A stretch of 64,000 nt of DNA, taken from Acinetobacter kookii. Lineage in GTDB: Bacteria; Pseudomonadota; Gammaproteobacteria; Pseudomonadales; Moraxellaceae. Positions within the stretch are counted from its first letter, which is position 1, and each line of letters opens with the position of its first letter. A model generated the notes under the pieces. The model made no database searches. It saw only the letters and a program-made list of their open reading frames with translations, and was not told where the DNA came from. The stretch covers positions 744,001 through 808,000 of the forward strand of contig NZ_FMYO01000001.1 in assembly GCF_900096895.1 (NCBI RefSeq), given 5' to 3'. A program made the translations under genes and the position numbers. Shown one piece after another: positions 25,307 through 34,559 of this stretch.

Positions 25307-27943
25307 ATGTTAAAAAAAATCTTTTTCCAGATTCACTGGTTTCTTGGTATTACTGCCGGGTTAATCCTCTCTCTTATGGGGGTGACCGGTGCCATTTATT
25401 CATATGAACAGCCCATCCAGAAATGGCTCAATCCGGCTAGCTATAGCGTCCAGGTTGAAAAGCAAGATAAATTAACCCCTGCCGAACTGTATCAGCATTT
25501 TCAAAAAACTGATCCAGAAATGAAAATTAACAGCATCACCGTGGCCAAAGACCCGACCGCATCTTCAAGCATTAATATTGTCAAGGAAGGTGCACGCAAG
25601 GGCTATACCATGATGATTAATCCTTATACAGCCGAAGTGTTACCGGAGATTAAAGGTCGAGAATTTTTCAAGTTTATCGAGCAGTTGCATCGCAATTTAA
25701 CCATCGGGCCGGTCGGCAAGCAGATCACCGGGGCCTGTACCCTCATGCTGATCTTTTTTGTACTCAGTGGTTTATATCTACGCTGGCCGAAAAAGCATTC
25801 TTTTAAACAGTGGTTCATGCTCAAGCCACAACTGAAAGGTCGTAATTTCCTTTGGGACTTACATGCTGTAGTGGGTACCTGGGTGGTGATTTTCTTCCTG
25901 ATTATCGCATGTACCGGCCTAACCTGGTCTTATGGCTGGTGGCGTAGCGGCTTGTATACCGTGATGGGTGTTGAACAGCCGCAAGCCAAGGGTGAAGCTG
26001 AAGCGCCAAAAGGTGGTGAAGCACGCGGCAACCGTGAGGGTCCAAATGAAGCAATGCGTAATGCAGCTACAGGCAACCCTGAAAAAGCCGGTGAACCTCA
26101 GCGCGGTGAAAACCGCGAGAAAAAAGGCTTAAGCCTGGAGCAGATCAATCTGGCTCTGAGTCAAAGCTGGAACGGCTTTAATGCTCAAGTAGGCCGTGAG
26201 TATTCAAGCATTACCCTGAATATCCCGAAAAAAGCCAATGGTGAACTTGAAATTAGCTTTGTCGATGCCATTCCCCAGCATGAACGTGCACGCAACAAAG
26301 CCACATTTGACTATCAAGCATCCACCATCAAAGAAATGGAACTTTACGAAGATAAAAAACTCAACGAAAAAATCATGAGCAGCATGCTGCCGGTGCACCG
26401 GGGTAGCTTCTTTGGTCCGGTTTACCAGTTTCTGGCCATGCTGGCTGCTCTTAGCATGCCATTGTTCTTTGTCACTGGCTGGATGCTTTATCTGAAACGT
26501 CGCAAACAAAAGAAACAGACTCAAGCTGCACGTCAGGGCTTAACTGCAGTTAATATTGATGCCAATGCAAAACCTTGGCTGATTGTCTATGCCTCACAAA
26601 CCGGCATGGCAGAACAGCTGGCATGGCGTACAGCCACCAGCCTGCAACAGGCGCATCAGCCTGCCAGCGTGAAATCTGTACAACATTTAAGTCTGGATGA
26701 TTTAAAAAATACCGCACAGGTTTTATTTGTAGCCAGTACTTACGGTACCGGTGAAGCACCTGACTTAGCCTCGGGCTTTGTCAAAAAAATACTGAGCAAG
26801 CAAACGGATTTAAGCCATCTGCACTATGCAGTATTGGCCTTGGGTTCCCGTGAATATGCCGACACTTTCTGTCATTTCGGTCATGCAATTGATGACTGGT
26901 TAAAACAGAATGGTGCCCAGCAGCTGTTTAATATCATTGAAGTGGATAATGCCAATCAAGAGCAGATTCAGGCATGGAATAGCGCTTTAGCCAATGTGAC
27001 TCAACTTGAGTTACAAGCCATGAATATCGAAAAAACCTTTGATCGCTGGACCTTAACCCAACGTGATCTGCTCAACCCGAACAGCCTCGGTGCACCGGCC
27101 TTTAATATCGAGTTAAAACCGGATCATGAAGTAAGCTGGCAAGCCGGTGATATCGCCGAGATTCAACCCGGTAACAGTGCTGAACGTATTGCCCTGTTTA
27201 TGCAGCAGCATCAAATTCAGCCGAATACCCGTGTAGATTCGTTAAAGATCAATATTGAACAGGCCTTATGGAATAAAGATTTAAGCGTTGAAGTTGAACC
27301 TTTTGCCAATTTGGATCATTTACTGCAGCAACTTCCAACGCTGCCTTCACGCGAATATTCCATTGCCAGCATTCCTTCACAGCAAGTTTTACGTTTAGTG
27401 GTGCGCCAACAGTCCAATGCTCAGGGTCAATTGGGTCTGGGTTCAGGCTGGCTGACTCTGCATGCCCCATTAAATAGCGAGATTGCGCTGCGTATCCGTA
27501 ACAATGAAGCTTTCCACCTGATTGATGACAACCGCCCTATCATTTGTATTGGTAACGGTACCGGTCTTGCCGGATTGATGAGTCTGCTACATGCACGTAC
27601 CCGTCAGGACTATACGCAAAACTGGCTGATCTTTGGTGAACGCCAGCGTGAACATGACTTCTTCTATCAAAGCACAATTGAAGCCTGGCAAACGACTGGC
27701 ATGCTGCAACGCCTGGATTTGGCCTTCTCGCGTGATCAGGCTGAAAAAGTCTATGTGCATCATAAATTGCGTGAACAGGCACAAGAGCTAAAAGCATGGC
27801 TTGACAAGGGTGCAGTGATTTACGTTTGCGGTAGCATCAACGGTATGGCCAGCGATGTCGATCAGGCCTTAACCGACATTCTGGGTGAAGCTGTAATTGA
27901 TCAGCTACGTCAGGATGGACGTTATCGCCGTGATGTTTATTGA
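25307..27943 (+). CDS. PepSY-TM / flavodoxin / FNR fusion reductase
   Basis: An 878-residue inner-membrane reductase. PepSY-TM region with four helices (first: FFQIHWFLGITAGLILSLMG; last near residue 385), a charged Gly/Glu-rich insert at about 225-275, a flavodoxin-like domain (about 420-560; IVYASQTGMAEQLAW, VASTYGTGEAP, LGSREYADTFCHFG) and a CysJ-like FAD/NADPH module (about 575-878; SREYSIAS, IGNGTGLAGLMSLL, VYVCGSINGMA). It should move electrons from NADPH through FAD and FMN across the membrane. With the Fur-like box upstream, reduction of ferric siderophores or periplasmic metal is the best inference. All cofactor motifs look intact. Confidence 0.88.
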   Translation: MLKKIFFQIHWFLGITAGLILSLMGVTGAIYSYEQPIQKWLNPASYSVQVEKQDKLTPAELYQHFQKTDPEMKINSITVAKDPTASSSINIVKEGARKGYTMMINPYTAEVLPEIKGREFFKFIEQLHRNLTIGPVGKQITGACTLMLIFFVLSGLYLRWPKKHSFKQWFMLKPQLKGRNFLWDLHAVVGTWVVIFFLIIACTGLTWSYGWWRSGLYTVMGVEQPQAKGEAEAPKGGEARGNREGPNEAMRNAATGNPEKAGEPQRGENREKKGLSLEQINLALSQSWNGFNAQVGREYSSITLNIPKKANGELEISFVDAIPQHERARNKATFDYQASTIKEMELYEDKKLNEKIMSSMLPVHRGSFFGPVYQFLAMLAALSMPLFFVTGWMLYLKRRKQKKQTQAARQGLTAVNIDANAKPWLIVYASQTGMAEQLAWRTATSLQQAHQPASVKSVQHLSLDDLKNTAQVLFVASTYGTGEAPDLASGFVKKILSKQTDLSHLHYAVLALGSREYADTFCHFGHAIDDWLKQNGAQQLFNIIEVDNANQEQIQAWNSALANVTQLELQAMNIEKTFDRWTLTQRDLLNPNSLGAPAFNIELKPDHEVSWQAGDIAEIQPGNSAERIALFMQQHQIQPNTRVDSLKINIEQALWNKDLSVEVEPFANLDHLLQQLPTLPSREYSIASIPSQQVLRLVVRQQSNAQGQLGLGSGWLTLHAPLNSEIALRIRNNEAFHLIDDNRPIICIGNGTGLAGLMSLLHARTRQDYTQNWLIFGERQREHDFFYQSTIEAWQTTGMLQRLDLAFSRDQAEKVYVHHKLREQAQELKAWLDKGAVIYVCGSINGMASDVDQALTDILGEAVIDQLRQDGRYRRDVY

Positions 27944-27975
27944 TTTATCATTCAATATCATGACTTAAATCAAGT

Positions 27976-28005
27976 AAAAAACCGAGCTTTCAAGCTCGGT
28001 TTTTT
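27976..28005 (+). terminator. Terminator after the fusion reductase
   Basis: Stem ACCGAGCT/AGCTCGGT with a TTCA loop, A run before and TTTTTT after; probably bidirectional. Confidence 0.92.
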
Positions 28006-28063
28006 ATTTTTAAAGCCTATAATCCGTTTAAACTAAGCCCAATCTTTCATCCCGAGTTATCCT

Positions 28064-28846
28064 ATGTCCAGCAGTGCTAAACGCAGTCTCAGCTTCATCA
28101 TCGGCAGCTTACTGGTACTGGACAGTTTATGGTTACTCGCTTTGGATAAAATTCATTTAGGTATTATTTTTCCATTGATCATCGGTATAGGACTGATGCT
28201 CTATGCCCTGTTTTTTAACCGGATCCAAAACTTTATTCAGCTCACCTCGTTAAGACAGACCTTATGGCGCTACGCATGCGCGGGATTTTTTCTCTGGATC
28301 AGCACATTAGTGATATTTTTCATTTATCTGCAATATAGCATTCAGCAGTCCAATACTGTTCAGCCCGCTTCTGCCGTGATTGTACTGGGCAGCGGCATTG
28401 AAAATGGCCGACCCTCTCCCACCTTAAAACAGCGTTTAGATGTTGGGGCTGCTTATGCCAAACGTTACCCGGAAGCCCTGCTGGTCGTGACCGGAGGTCT
28501 GGGATTTAAAGAACAGATTTCTGAAGCAGCAGTGATGTCTGAATATCTGCAACAACAGCATCATATTGACCCATCACGTATTTTATTAGAAGTTAAAAGT
28601 ACCAGTACTGCAGAAAATCTGCGTAATGTGCAGCCTTTGCTGGCACAGCAACATATTTCCCTAAAGCAGCCTGTTGTCATTGTCACCAGTGACTTTCATA
28701 TTTTACGTGCCAAAGCCATTGCAAAACATCAAGGTTACCAACAAATCATTACCCTCAGTGCCCCAACACCGCTCTATATTCGCTATAACTCCTGGTTACG
28801 CGAATATTTTGCCTTTATCAGTGGCTGGTTATTACGTGAATACTAA
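28064..28846 (+). CDS. YdcF/ElyC-like DUF218 membrane protein
   Basis: A 260-residue protein with three N-terminal membrane helices (within about 10-100) and a C-terminal DUF218 domain: AVIVLGSGIENG, VVTGGLGFKEQISEAAVMSEYL, STSTAENL and VTSDFHILRAKAIA. Relatives ElyC and SanA influence envelope integrity and peptidoglycan or lipid-carrier metabolism in enterobacteria. A TATAAT at 28018-28023 may be its -10 box. It converges with the DUF2750 gene, with 2 bases between stops. Confidence 0.88.
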   Translation: MSSSAKRSLSFIIGSLLVLDSLWLLALDKIHLGIIFPLIIGIGLMLYALFFNRIQNFIQLTSLRQTLWRYACAGFFLWISTLVIFFIYLQYSIQQSNTVQPASAVIVLGSGIENGRPSPTLKQRLDVGAAYAKRYPEALLVVTGGLGFKEQISEAAVMSEYLQQQHHIDPSRILLEVKSTSTAENLRNVQPLLAQQHISLKQPVVIVTSDFHILRAKAIAKHQGYQQIITLSAPTPLYIRYNSWLREYFAFISGWLLREY

Positions 28847-28848
28847 AA

Positions 28849-29310
28849 TCAGTTCAAACGAATGCTACGGGGTAAAGGCAGTTTTTCATCTTTAAACAAT
28901 TCAGGTTTTTGCAGGTAAATCTGATACAAATAATTTTTAATATCCAATAATAATTTTTCTGGCGCCACCAGCACATTTTGCCCTTCTGGCGTTAAATCCA
29001 TCGATACACAGGTACTTTCCTGGCGTAAAAAAGGAATGACTTTTTCAACAAAATCTTTAAGTGAAATATCTTCAACGTGATAATTTGCCCAATTGTCTTT
29101 CACCAGCAATTTTGCCAAGCCTTTGCTTTGCCAGATGGCAAATGCACGCTGACCGGTAGGCGTTGCACATAATGCCCAGCCATCTTCATACAGGGCATGA
29201 ACATAACCTTGGCCTACAATCGTTTCAACAAATTGTTTGTAAATCTCTTGCGCGTTATAGCTATTATTTTGGTTTTTGGACGCAGCCTTGCGTTGATATG
29301 GATTTCTCAT
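28849..29310 (-). CDS. DUF2750 family protein
   Basis: A 153-residue soluble protein. The central EDGWALCATPTGQRAFAIWQSKGLA block and the following VKDNW/ISLKDFVEKVIPFL are DUF2750 features. The N-terminus is basic and disordered (RNPYQRKAASKNQNN). Function unknown. Confidence 0.8.
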   Translation of the reverse strand: MRNPYQRKAASKNQNNSYNAQEIYKQFVETIVGQGYVHALYEDGWALCATPTGQRAFAIWQSKGLAKLLVKDNWANYHVEDISLKDFVEKVIPFLRQESTCVSMDLTPEGQNVLVAPEKLLLDIKNYLYQIYLQKPELFKDEKLPLPRSIRLN

Positions 29311-29384
29311 GATTTTTCAATAGTTAAAATTATTATTAACTAAAGATTTTAGGAGAAAAATAGAATTTGATCAAGGAGAATATA

Positions 29385-29460
29385 TGGTGGGCGCTGACGG
29401 GATCGAACCGCCGACATTCTGCTTGTAAGGCAGACGCTCTACCAACTGAGCTAAGCGCCC
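29385..29460 (-). tRNA. tRNA-Val(UAC)
   Basis: Complete cloverleaf, anticodon TAC in loop CTTACAA, acceptor GGGCGCT/AGCGCCC, encoded CCA end. Last copy in the transcribed order. Confidence 0.97.
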
Positions 29461-29547
29461 TTGAGGAATAAAAATAGCACTGCTATTTTTATGACGCAAG
29501 AAGAAATCTTGCTTGAATAACATTTCCTAGTCAAGGAATCTAGAAAA

Positions 29548-29624
29548 TGGCGCAGCGGACGGGACTCGAACCCGCGACCCCCGGCGTGACAGGCCGGTAT
29601 TCTAACCAACTGAACTACCGCTGC
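29548..29624 (-). tRNA. tRNA-Asp(GUC)
   Basis: Complete cloverleaf, anticodon GTC, acceptor GCAGCGG paired with CCGCTGC, encoded CCA. Confidence 0.97.
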
Positions 29625-29682
29625 ATCACGATACTTATTTCTAAGTAGCTATATCTGAAAAAGAAAAAATCTTTAAAAGATA

Positions 29683-29758
29683 TGGTGGGCGCTGACGGGA
29701 TCGAACCGCCGACATTCTGCTTGTAAGGCAGACGCTCTACCAACTGAGCTAAGCGCCC
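29683..29758 (-). tRNA. tRNA-Val(UAC)
   Basis: Identical to the other three Val copies, including the encoded CCA. Confidence 0.97.
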
Positions 29759-29789
29759 TTAAAGGGTCTTGCAATTTTGATTCTAAGGA

Positions 29790-29866
29790 TGGCGCAGCGG
29801 ACGGGACTCGAACCCGCGACCCCCGGCGTGACAGGCCGGTATTCTAACCAACTGAACTACCGCTGC
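29790..29866 (-). tRNA. tRNA-Asp(GUC)
   Basis: Identical to the copies at 29548 and 29977. Confidence 0.97.
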
Positions 29867-29879
29867 ATCGCAAAAAATC

Positions 29880-29955
29880 TGGTGGGCGCTGACGGGATCG
29901 AACCGCCGACATTCTGCTTGTAAGGCAGACGCTCTACCAACTGAGCTAAGCGCCC
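29880..29955 (-). tRNA. tRNA-Val(UAC)
   Basis: Identical to the other Val copies. Only 13 bases separate it from the Asp gene downstream. Confidence 0.97.
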
Positions 29956-29976
29956 TCAAAAGGTCTATCATGTAAA

Positions 29977-30053
29977 TGGCGCAGCGGACGGGACTCGAAC
30001 CCGCGACCCCCGGCGTGACAGGCCGGTATTCTAACCAACTGAACTACCGCTGC
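29977..30053 (-). tRNA. tRNA-Asp(GUC)
   Basis: Identical to the copies at 29548 and 29790; encoded CCA. Confidence 0.97.
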
Positions 30054-30100
30054 ACTTACACAATGTCGCTATTGTGGCAAACGAATATTAAGAACTTAAG

Positions 30101-30177
30101 TGGCGCAGCGGACGGGGCTCGAACCCGCGACCCCCGGCGTGACAGGCCGGTATTCTAACCAACTGAACTACCGCTGC
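30101..30177 (-). tRNA. tRNA-Asp(GUC), T-loop variant
   Basis: Differs from the other three Asp copies by one base: the T loop reads TTCGAGC instead of TTCGAGT. Stems are unaffected, so it should function. Confidence 0.97.
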
Positions 30178-30205
30178 ACGAAAGTGTCTTAACGTTAAAA
30201 GAGCT

Positions 30206-30281
30206 TGGTGGGCGCTGACGGGATCGAACCGCCGACATTCTGCTTGTAAGGCAGACGCTCTACCAACTGAGCTAAGCGCCC
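30206..30281 (-). tRNA. tRNA-Val(UAC), promoter-proximal
   Basis: First tRNA of the array; same sequence as the other Val copies. Its 5' end is 30 bases from the promoter -10 box. Confidence 0.97.
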
Positions 30282-30311
30282 TTTAAACGTCTTCATCGTT
30301 TGATGAGGTGC

Positions 30312-30339
30312 ATTATAGAGAATCCTGACGGACTGTCAA
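30312..30339 (-). promoter_or_regulatory. Strong sigma-70 promoter of the tRNA array
   Basis: On the minus strand TTGACA (30339-30334) and TATAAT (30317-30312) are both perfect, with a 16-base spacer. The placement upstream of eight tRNAs suggests one long precursor. Confidence 0.9.
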
Positions 30340-30587
30340 ACGCTTTTCTGACTGTTTTTGGTTTTTTACGTTTGAGTGATTAAAAAATAGGTTATTCGCT
30401 ATAAAAACAAACAATTTCGACAACTTATTTACTATTTTTTGTAGAAACCTGAAAAATCACAGCATCATTTTTAGACAAGATTTTCCATAGTTTTGGAACT
30501 GATGGCGAATTCTCTTCTTTTTTAAAACCTTCAATACATCCGGATTTTAAGCTTTGCACTGCTTTGTCATTTTATTGATAAACGTAT

Positions 30588-31118
30588 TTACAAGCGAATG
30601 CCTCTTTTACACTCTCTCAAATTCAAACGCTGTTCTGAAATAAAGACTAACGCATCTTCGGCGACCAGTTCGAATAATTCAACCACATCTTCATTACGCA
30701 TCCGGATGCAGCCATGTGACATCGGAATGCCCATAGGTTCTGTATCGGGTGTGCCATGAATATAGATATAACGCTGAAAGGTGTCACAGCCCTCACCCTG
30801 ATTAAAATTTTCTTCCAGGCCGCTTAACCAGAGAATACGCGATAAAATCCAGTCGCGTTCAGGATATTGTGCAGCCAATGCAGCATCGTAGACCTCACCG
30901 GTTTGCTGTCGTGCTTTAAACACTGCATTTAGGGGAGCAGCATGTCCGAATTTGAGTGCTACTTTATGCCAGCCCCGAGGCGTCTTGCCGGAATTTTCCT
31001 GCTCACCGATCCCGTTTTTTCCTGTAGAGATGACATAAGTCTTGTCATGTTTCGGCAAGATCAAGCTTTGTTCGGCCAAATCAATCCAGACATCTGCCTG
31101 TTCTAAAGAATATGTCAT
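30588..31118 (-). CDS. elsL: YkuD-domain L,D-carboxypeptidase/transpeptidase, ElsL-like
   Basis: A 176-residue YkuD enzyme with the catalytic signature IHGTPDTEPMG...SHGCIRMRN, the cysteine being the nucleophile. There is no signal peptide or membrane helix, so it is cytoplasmic, unlike normal L,D-transpeptidases. That matches ElsL of Acinetobacter baumannii, a cytoplasmic L,D-carboxypeptidase that trims recycled muropeptides; I infer the same role. The ATG at 31118 starts MTYSLEQADVWIDL; the frame opens earlier (31187) but would overlap ybaN. It follows ybaN by 7 bases. Confidence 0.75.
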   Translation of the reverse strand: MTYSLEQADVWIDLAEQSLILPKHDKTYVISTGKNGIGEQENSGKTPRGWHKVALKFGHAAPLNAVFKARQQTGEVYDAALAAQYPERDWILSRILWLSGLEENFNQGEGCDTFQRYIYIHGTPDTEPMGIPMSHGCIRMRNEDVVELFELVAEDALVFISEQRLNLRECKRGIRL

Positions 31119-31125
31119 AAGAAAA

Positions 31126-31509
31126 TTACTCGATGTCTTTAATCGGTTCAGCTGCGGGTTCAGGGCGTAGCCATAGCCAGATGGCAACGCTGAGCATGGT
31201 CAGGTCAGTGAAGATTTTCACCAATAGCGGCGCATTGGTAAATAACATGATCATTCCACTGATCAGCATCATGATACTGGCGAACCATTTTGCCTTGCGT
31301 GGTACAGTGCCATTCTCACGCCAGGCCCTTAAAGTCGCCCCATATTTAGGATGATTCAGCAACCAGGCATCCACTTGCGGCCAGCCTTTAGAGGCTGCCC
31401 AGGCAGCTAAAATCAGAAATACTGTTGTTGGCATACCCGGTAAAAGTGCCCCGATAAAGCCCAGGATGACAAAAATCATCACCAAACTTCGCCAAAACAA
31501 CATTTTCAT
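31126..31509 (-). CDS. ybaN: YbaN/DUF454 inner-membrane protein
   Basis: A 127-residue protein with an N-terminal helix pair (LVMIFVILGFIGALLPGMPT, TVFLILAAWAASKGWP), the NHPKYGATLRAWRENG loop typical of DUF454, and two more helices. Function unknown. It is translated just ahead of the YkuD gene and the two probably share a transcript. Confidence 0.9.
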   Translation of the reverse strand: MKMLFWRSLVMIFVILGFIGALLPGMPTTVFLILAAWAASKGWPQVDAWLLNHPKYGATLRAWRENGTVPRKAKWFASIMMLISGMIMLFTNAPLLVKIFTDLTMLSVAIWLWLRPEPAAEPIKDIE

Positions 31510-31605
31510 AGCACTGCCCTATACAACTAATTGCGGTAGTATAAAGTGTTTTTGCATATTATCCGTTGTCATTCTGCACTTTTTAATTTAACGCCCGGGG
31601 TTGCT

Positions 31606-32502
31606 ATGTTTGCTTTAAATCAGGTCTCTCATCTTGATGAACCCTGGCTGCAATTTAAAAATCTACTGGTTCGGCAATTGGCCTTTTGCGTATGCAGTCC
31701 AAATATTTTATCGGACACTCCAGCCGAACTGGTGTTAAAACATGCTTTTCAGTTTCATCCTGATGCCTTATGGTATGGCCATTTTCACAATTACTATTCC
31801 AGACTGCTTTATTTAGATCAGCATCCGCAGGAATTAGAAAGCTTTTTACACCAGCTTAAAAGCACGCGCCTGGGTCTACGTTTTGAAATGTTTATTTGGT
31901 TTTGGTTGCTGGACCAGGATTATCATCCCTATCAATTGCTCGGGCACAGTATTCAAAAAATAGCGGGACCCCGAACCCTGGGTGAACTGGATTTTCTGTT
32001 ATTGAATACCGAAACCAGAGCTATTGAACACTGGGAAGTGGCTTTAAAATACTATCTGGCAGAACGGGATTGTTCTTTGCCCTTCTGGTACGGCTTGAAC
32101 CGCAGTGATACTTTATTACGCAAATTGAATCACTTTAGCCAAAAGCAATTTCAGTTTGAGGATGCCCTGGAACACAAAATTGAACAGCGTTTTGCAGTAC
32201 TTAAAGGACAACTCTATCTCCCTGTTGAAAGCACATTCAGCGCCCTTCCCCATTGGGTCAATCGACAACGTCGTTTAGGCTATTGGGGAAGTCATATTCC
32301 TCCACAAAATGCTCACTTTTACCGTTTAGAGCGACTGGAATGGATTTGTCCGAAGCAGCATGTCAGTAGCGATACGGCACAGTGGTGGAGTAATGGTTTA
32401 TATCGACAAAAAGATCAAAACAATTTCTATATGTACCGAAATGCCCCCTTACTTTCTCAGGGAATACACCGCCAATTTTATGAGAATTGTCTATTTTTAT
32501 AA
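31606..32502 (+). CDS. DUF1853 family protein
   Basis: A 298-residue soluble protein. The pattern RLGLRFEMFIWFWL, then GPRTLGELDFLLLN and HWEVALKYYL, is DUF1853, whose acidic and lysine residues (E..D..E-K) recall a PD-(D/E)XK nuclease-like core. Function is unproven. I prefer the ATG at 31606; a GTG at 31546 is in the same frame. It is divergent from ybaN. Confidence 0.85.
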   Translation: MFALNQVSHLDEPWLQFKNLLVRQLAFCVCSPNILSDTPAELVLKHAFQFHPDALWYGHFHNYYSRLLYLDQHPQELESFLHQLKSTRLGLRFEMFIWFWLLDQDYHPYQLLGHSIQKIAGPRTLGELDFLLLNTETRAIEHWEVALKYYLAERDCSLPFWYGLNRSDTLLRKLNHFSQKQFQFEDALEHKIEQRFAVLKGQLYLPVESTFSALPHWVNRQRRLGYWGSHIPPQNAHFYRLERLEWICPKQHVSSDTAQWWSNGLYRQKDQNNFYMYRNAPLLSQGIHRQFYENCLFL

Positions 32503-32601
32503 CAAATGCTTACTTTTCTACCATCAAAAAACCCTATTGTTTACGCCGGGCATTAATTAACCTGAATTCACATCAAAATAATGAATGACTTGGAGATGAT
32601 G

Positions 32602-32751
32602 ATGAAAAAAATTCTTGCAGCTTCCCTCATTATTGCTTTTGCTTTAACTGGCTGTAATACGTTTAAAGGTGTGGGTAAAGATGTATCTAAAGCTGGAGAG
32701 GCCGTAACCGATACAGCAGAAAAAACGTCTGAGGAAATCCGCAAAAACTAG
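32602..32751 (+). CDS. Entericidin EcnA/B-like small lipoprotein
   Basis: A 49-residue lipoprotein: signal MKKILAASLIIAFALTGC with lipobox LTGC at residue 18, then a short amphipathic tail FKGVGKDVSKAGEAVTDTAE, the entericidin pattern. Three tandem ATGs occur; the third (32602) is best spaced from GGAG. Entericidins are part of envelope stress and lysis regulation in enterobacteria; in Acinetobacter the role is unknown. A strong terminator follows. Confidence 0.85.
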   Translation: MKKILAASLIIAFALTGCNTFKGVGKDVSKAGEAVTDTAEKTSEEIRKN

Positions 32752-32771
32752 TTTATCTTCAGTTCACACAG

Positions 32772-32797
32772 AACCCTATCCAGGATAGGGTTTTTTT
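32772..32797 (+). terminator. Terminator after the entericidin-like gene
   Basis: A 9-bp stem AACCCTATC/GATAGGGTT with a CAG loop followed by five Ts. Confidence 0.92.
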
Positions 32798-32875
32798 ATG
32801 CCAATTTTATGGCAAACATTCACATTCAAGGGCATATTCGCCTATTATAGGGCGGACAAATTTATCGACTGATGA

Positions 32876-34021
<1,146 letters not shown>

Positions 34022-34040
34022 AACAGTAACCCCATAAAAT

Positions 34041-34068
34041 AAAAAAGGAACTTAACAGTTCCTTTTTT
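34041..34068. terminator. Bidirectional terminator between dapE and the chp cluster
   Basis: An 11-bp stem AAAAAAGGAAC/GTTCCTTTTTT with a 6-base loop; works for convergent dapE and the CheW-like gene. Confidence 0.9.
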
Positions 34069-34096
34069 ATTACCCGGCTTTATACACGCGACAACA

Positions 34097-34555
34097 TTAC
34101 AATCCTAAAGAAGACTGAATCTGTTCAAGATTAGGCACATAAAACACCTGATCTCCCATGCGTACATACTGGAATACGTCAGGATCTGTTGCCGTGCGCT
34201 CTTCATCTACCACTTCGGAAATACGCAGACGAATCGTTTTTGGCATCTCATTACACATCAGGGCAAAACGCTGACTGACATCATCGCCTTCAATGACCAA
34301 TGCTACACCCATTTTACGTTCCGGATCATTCACCGCATACACCGGCAATTTCAACTCATGCCATTCCACAAAAGGCACCTGTGTAGCGCTATCCAGTGCA
34401 GACAGGACAATATTTTGCGGAAGAATCATCGCTTCCTTACCATGGCAATCGATAATATAGGTATCGATAAATCCGGTAGATACCGTAATAAGGTGGTGTA
34501 ACTCTTGTTGTGAAATTCGATCAACAGCAGAGTTTGAAACACTATTTTGGCTCAT
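34097..34555 (-). CDS. CheW-like protein of the Pil-Chp system (ChpC-like)
   Basis: A 152-residue protein with weak CheW-domain features: ILPQNIVLSALDSATQVPFV, LKLPVYAVNDPERKMGVALVIEG and a final VRMGDQVFYVPNLEQ. It is encoded 4 bases after chpA, in the position of chpC in other type IV pilus chemosensory clusters. It may couple a different receptor to ChpA. The paralogue PilI is the main adaptor. Confidence 0.75.
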   Translation of the reverse strand: MSQNSVSNSAVDRISQQELHHLITVSTGFIDTYIIDCHGKEAMILPQNIVLSALDSATQVPFVEWHELKLPVYAVNDPERKMGVALVIEGDDVSQRFALMCNEMPKTIRLRISEVVDEERTATDPDVFQYVRMGDQVFYVPNLEQIQSSLGL

Positions 34556-34559
34556 TGAA

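Noticed and set aside
29783..30158. Open frames across the tRNA array on both strands
   Set aside because: They are translations of tRNA genes and their antisense; a well-known annotation artefact.
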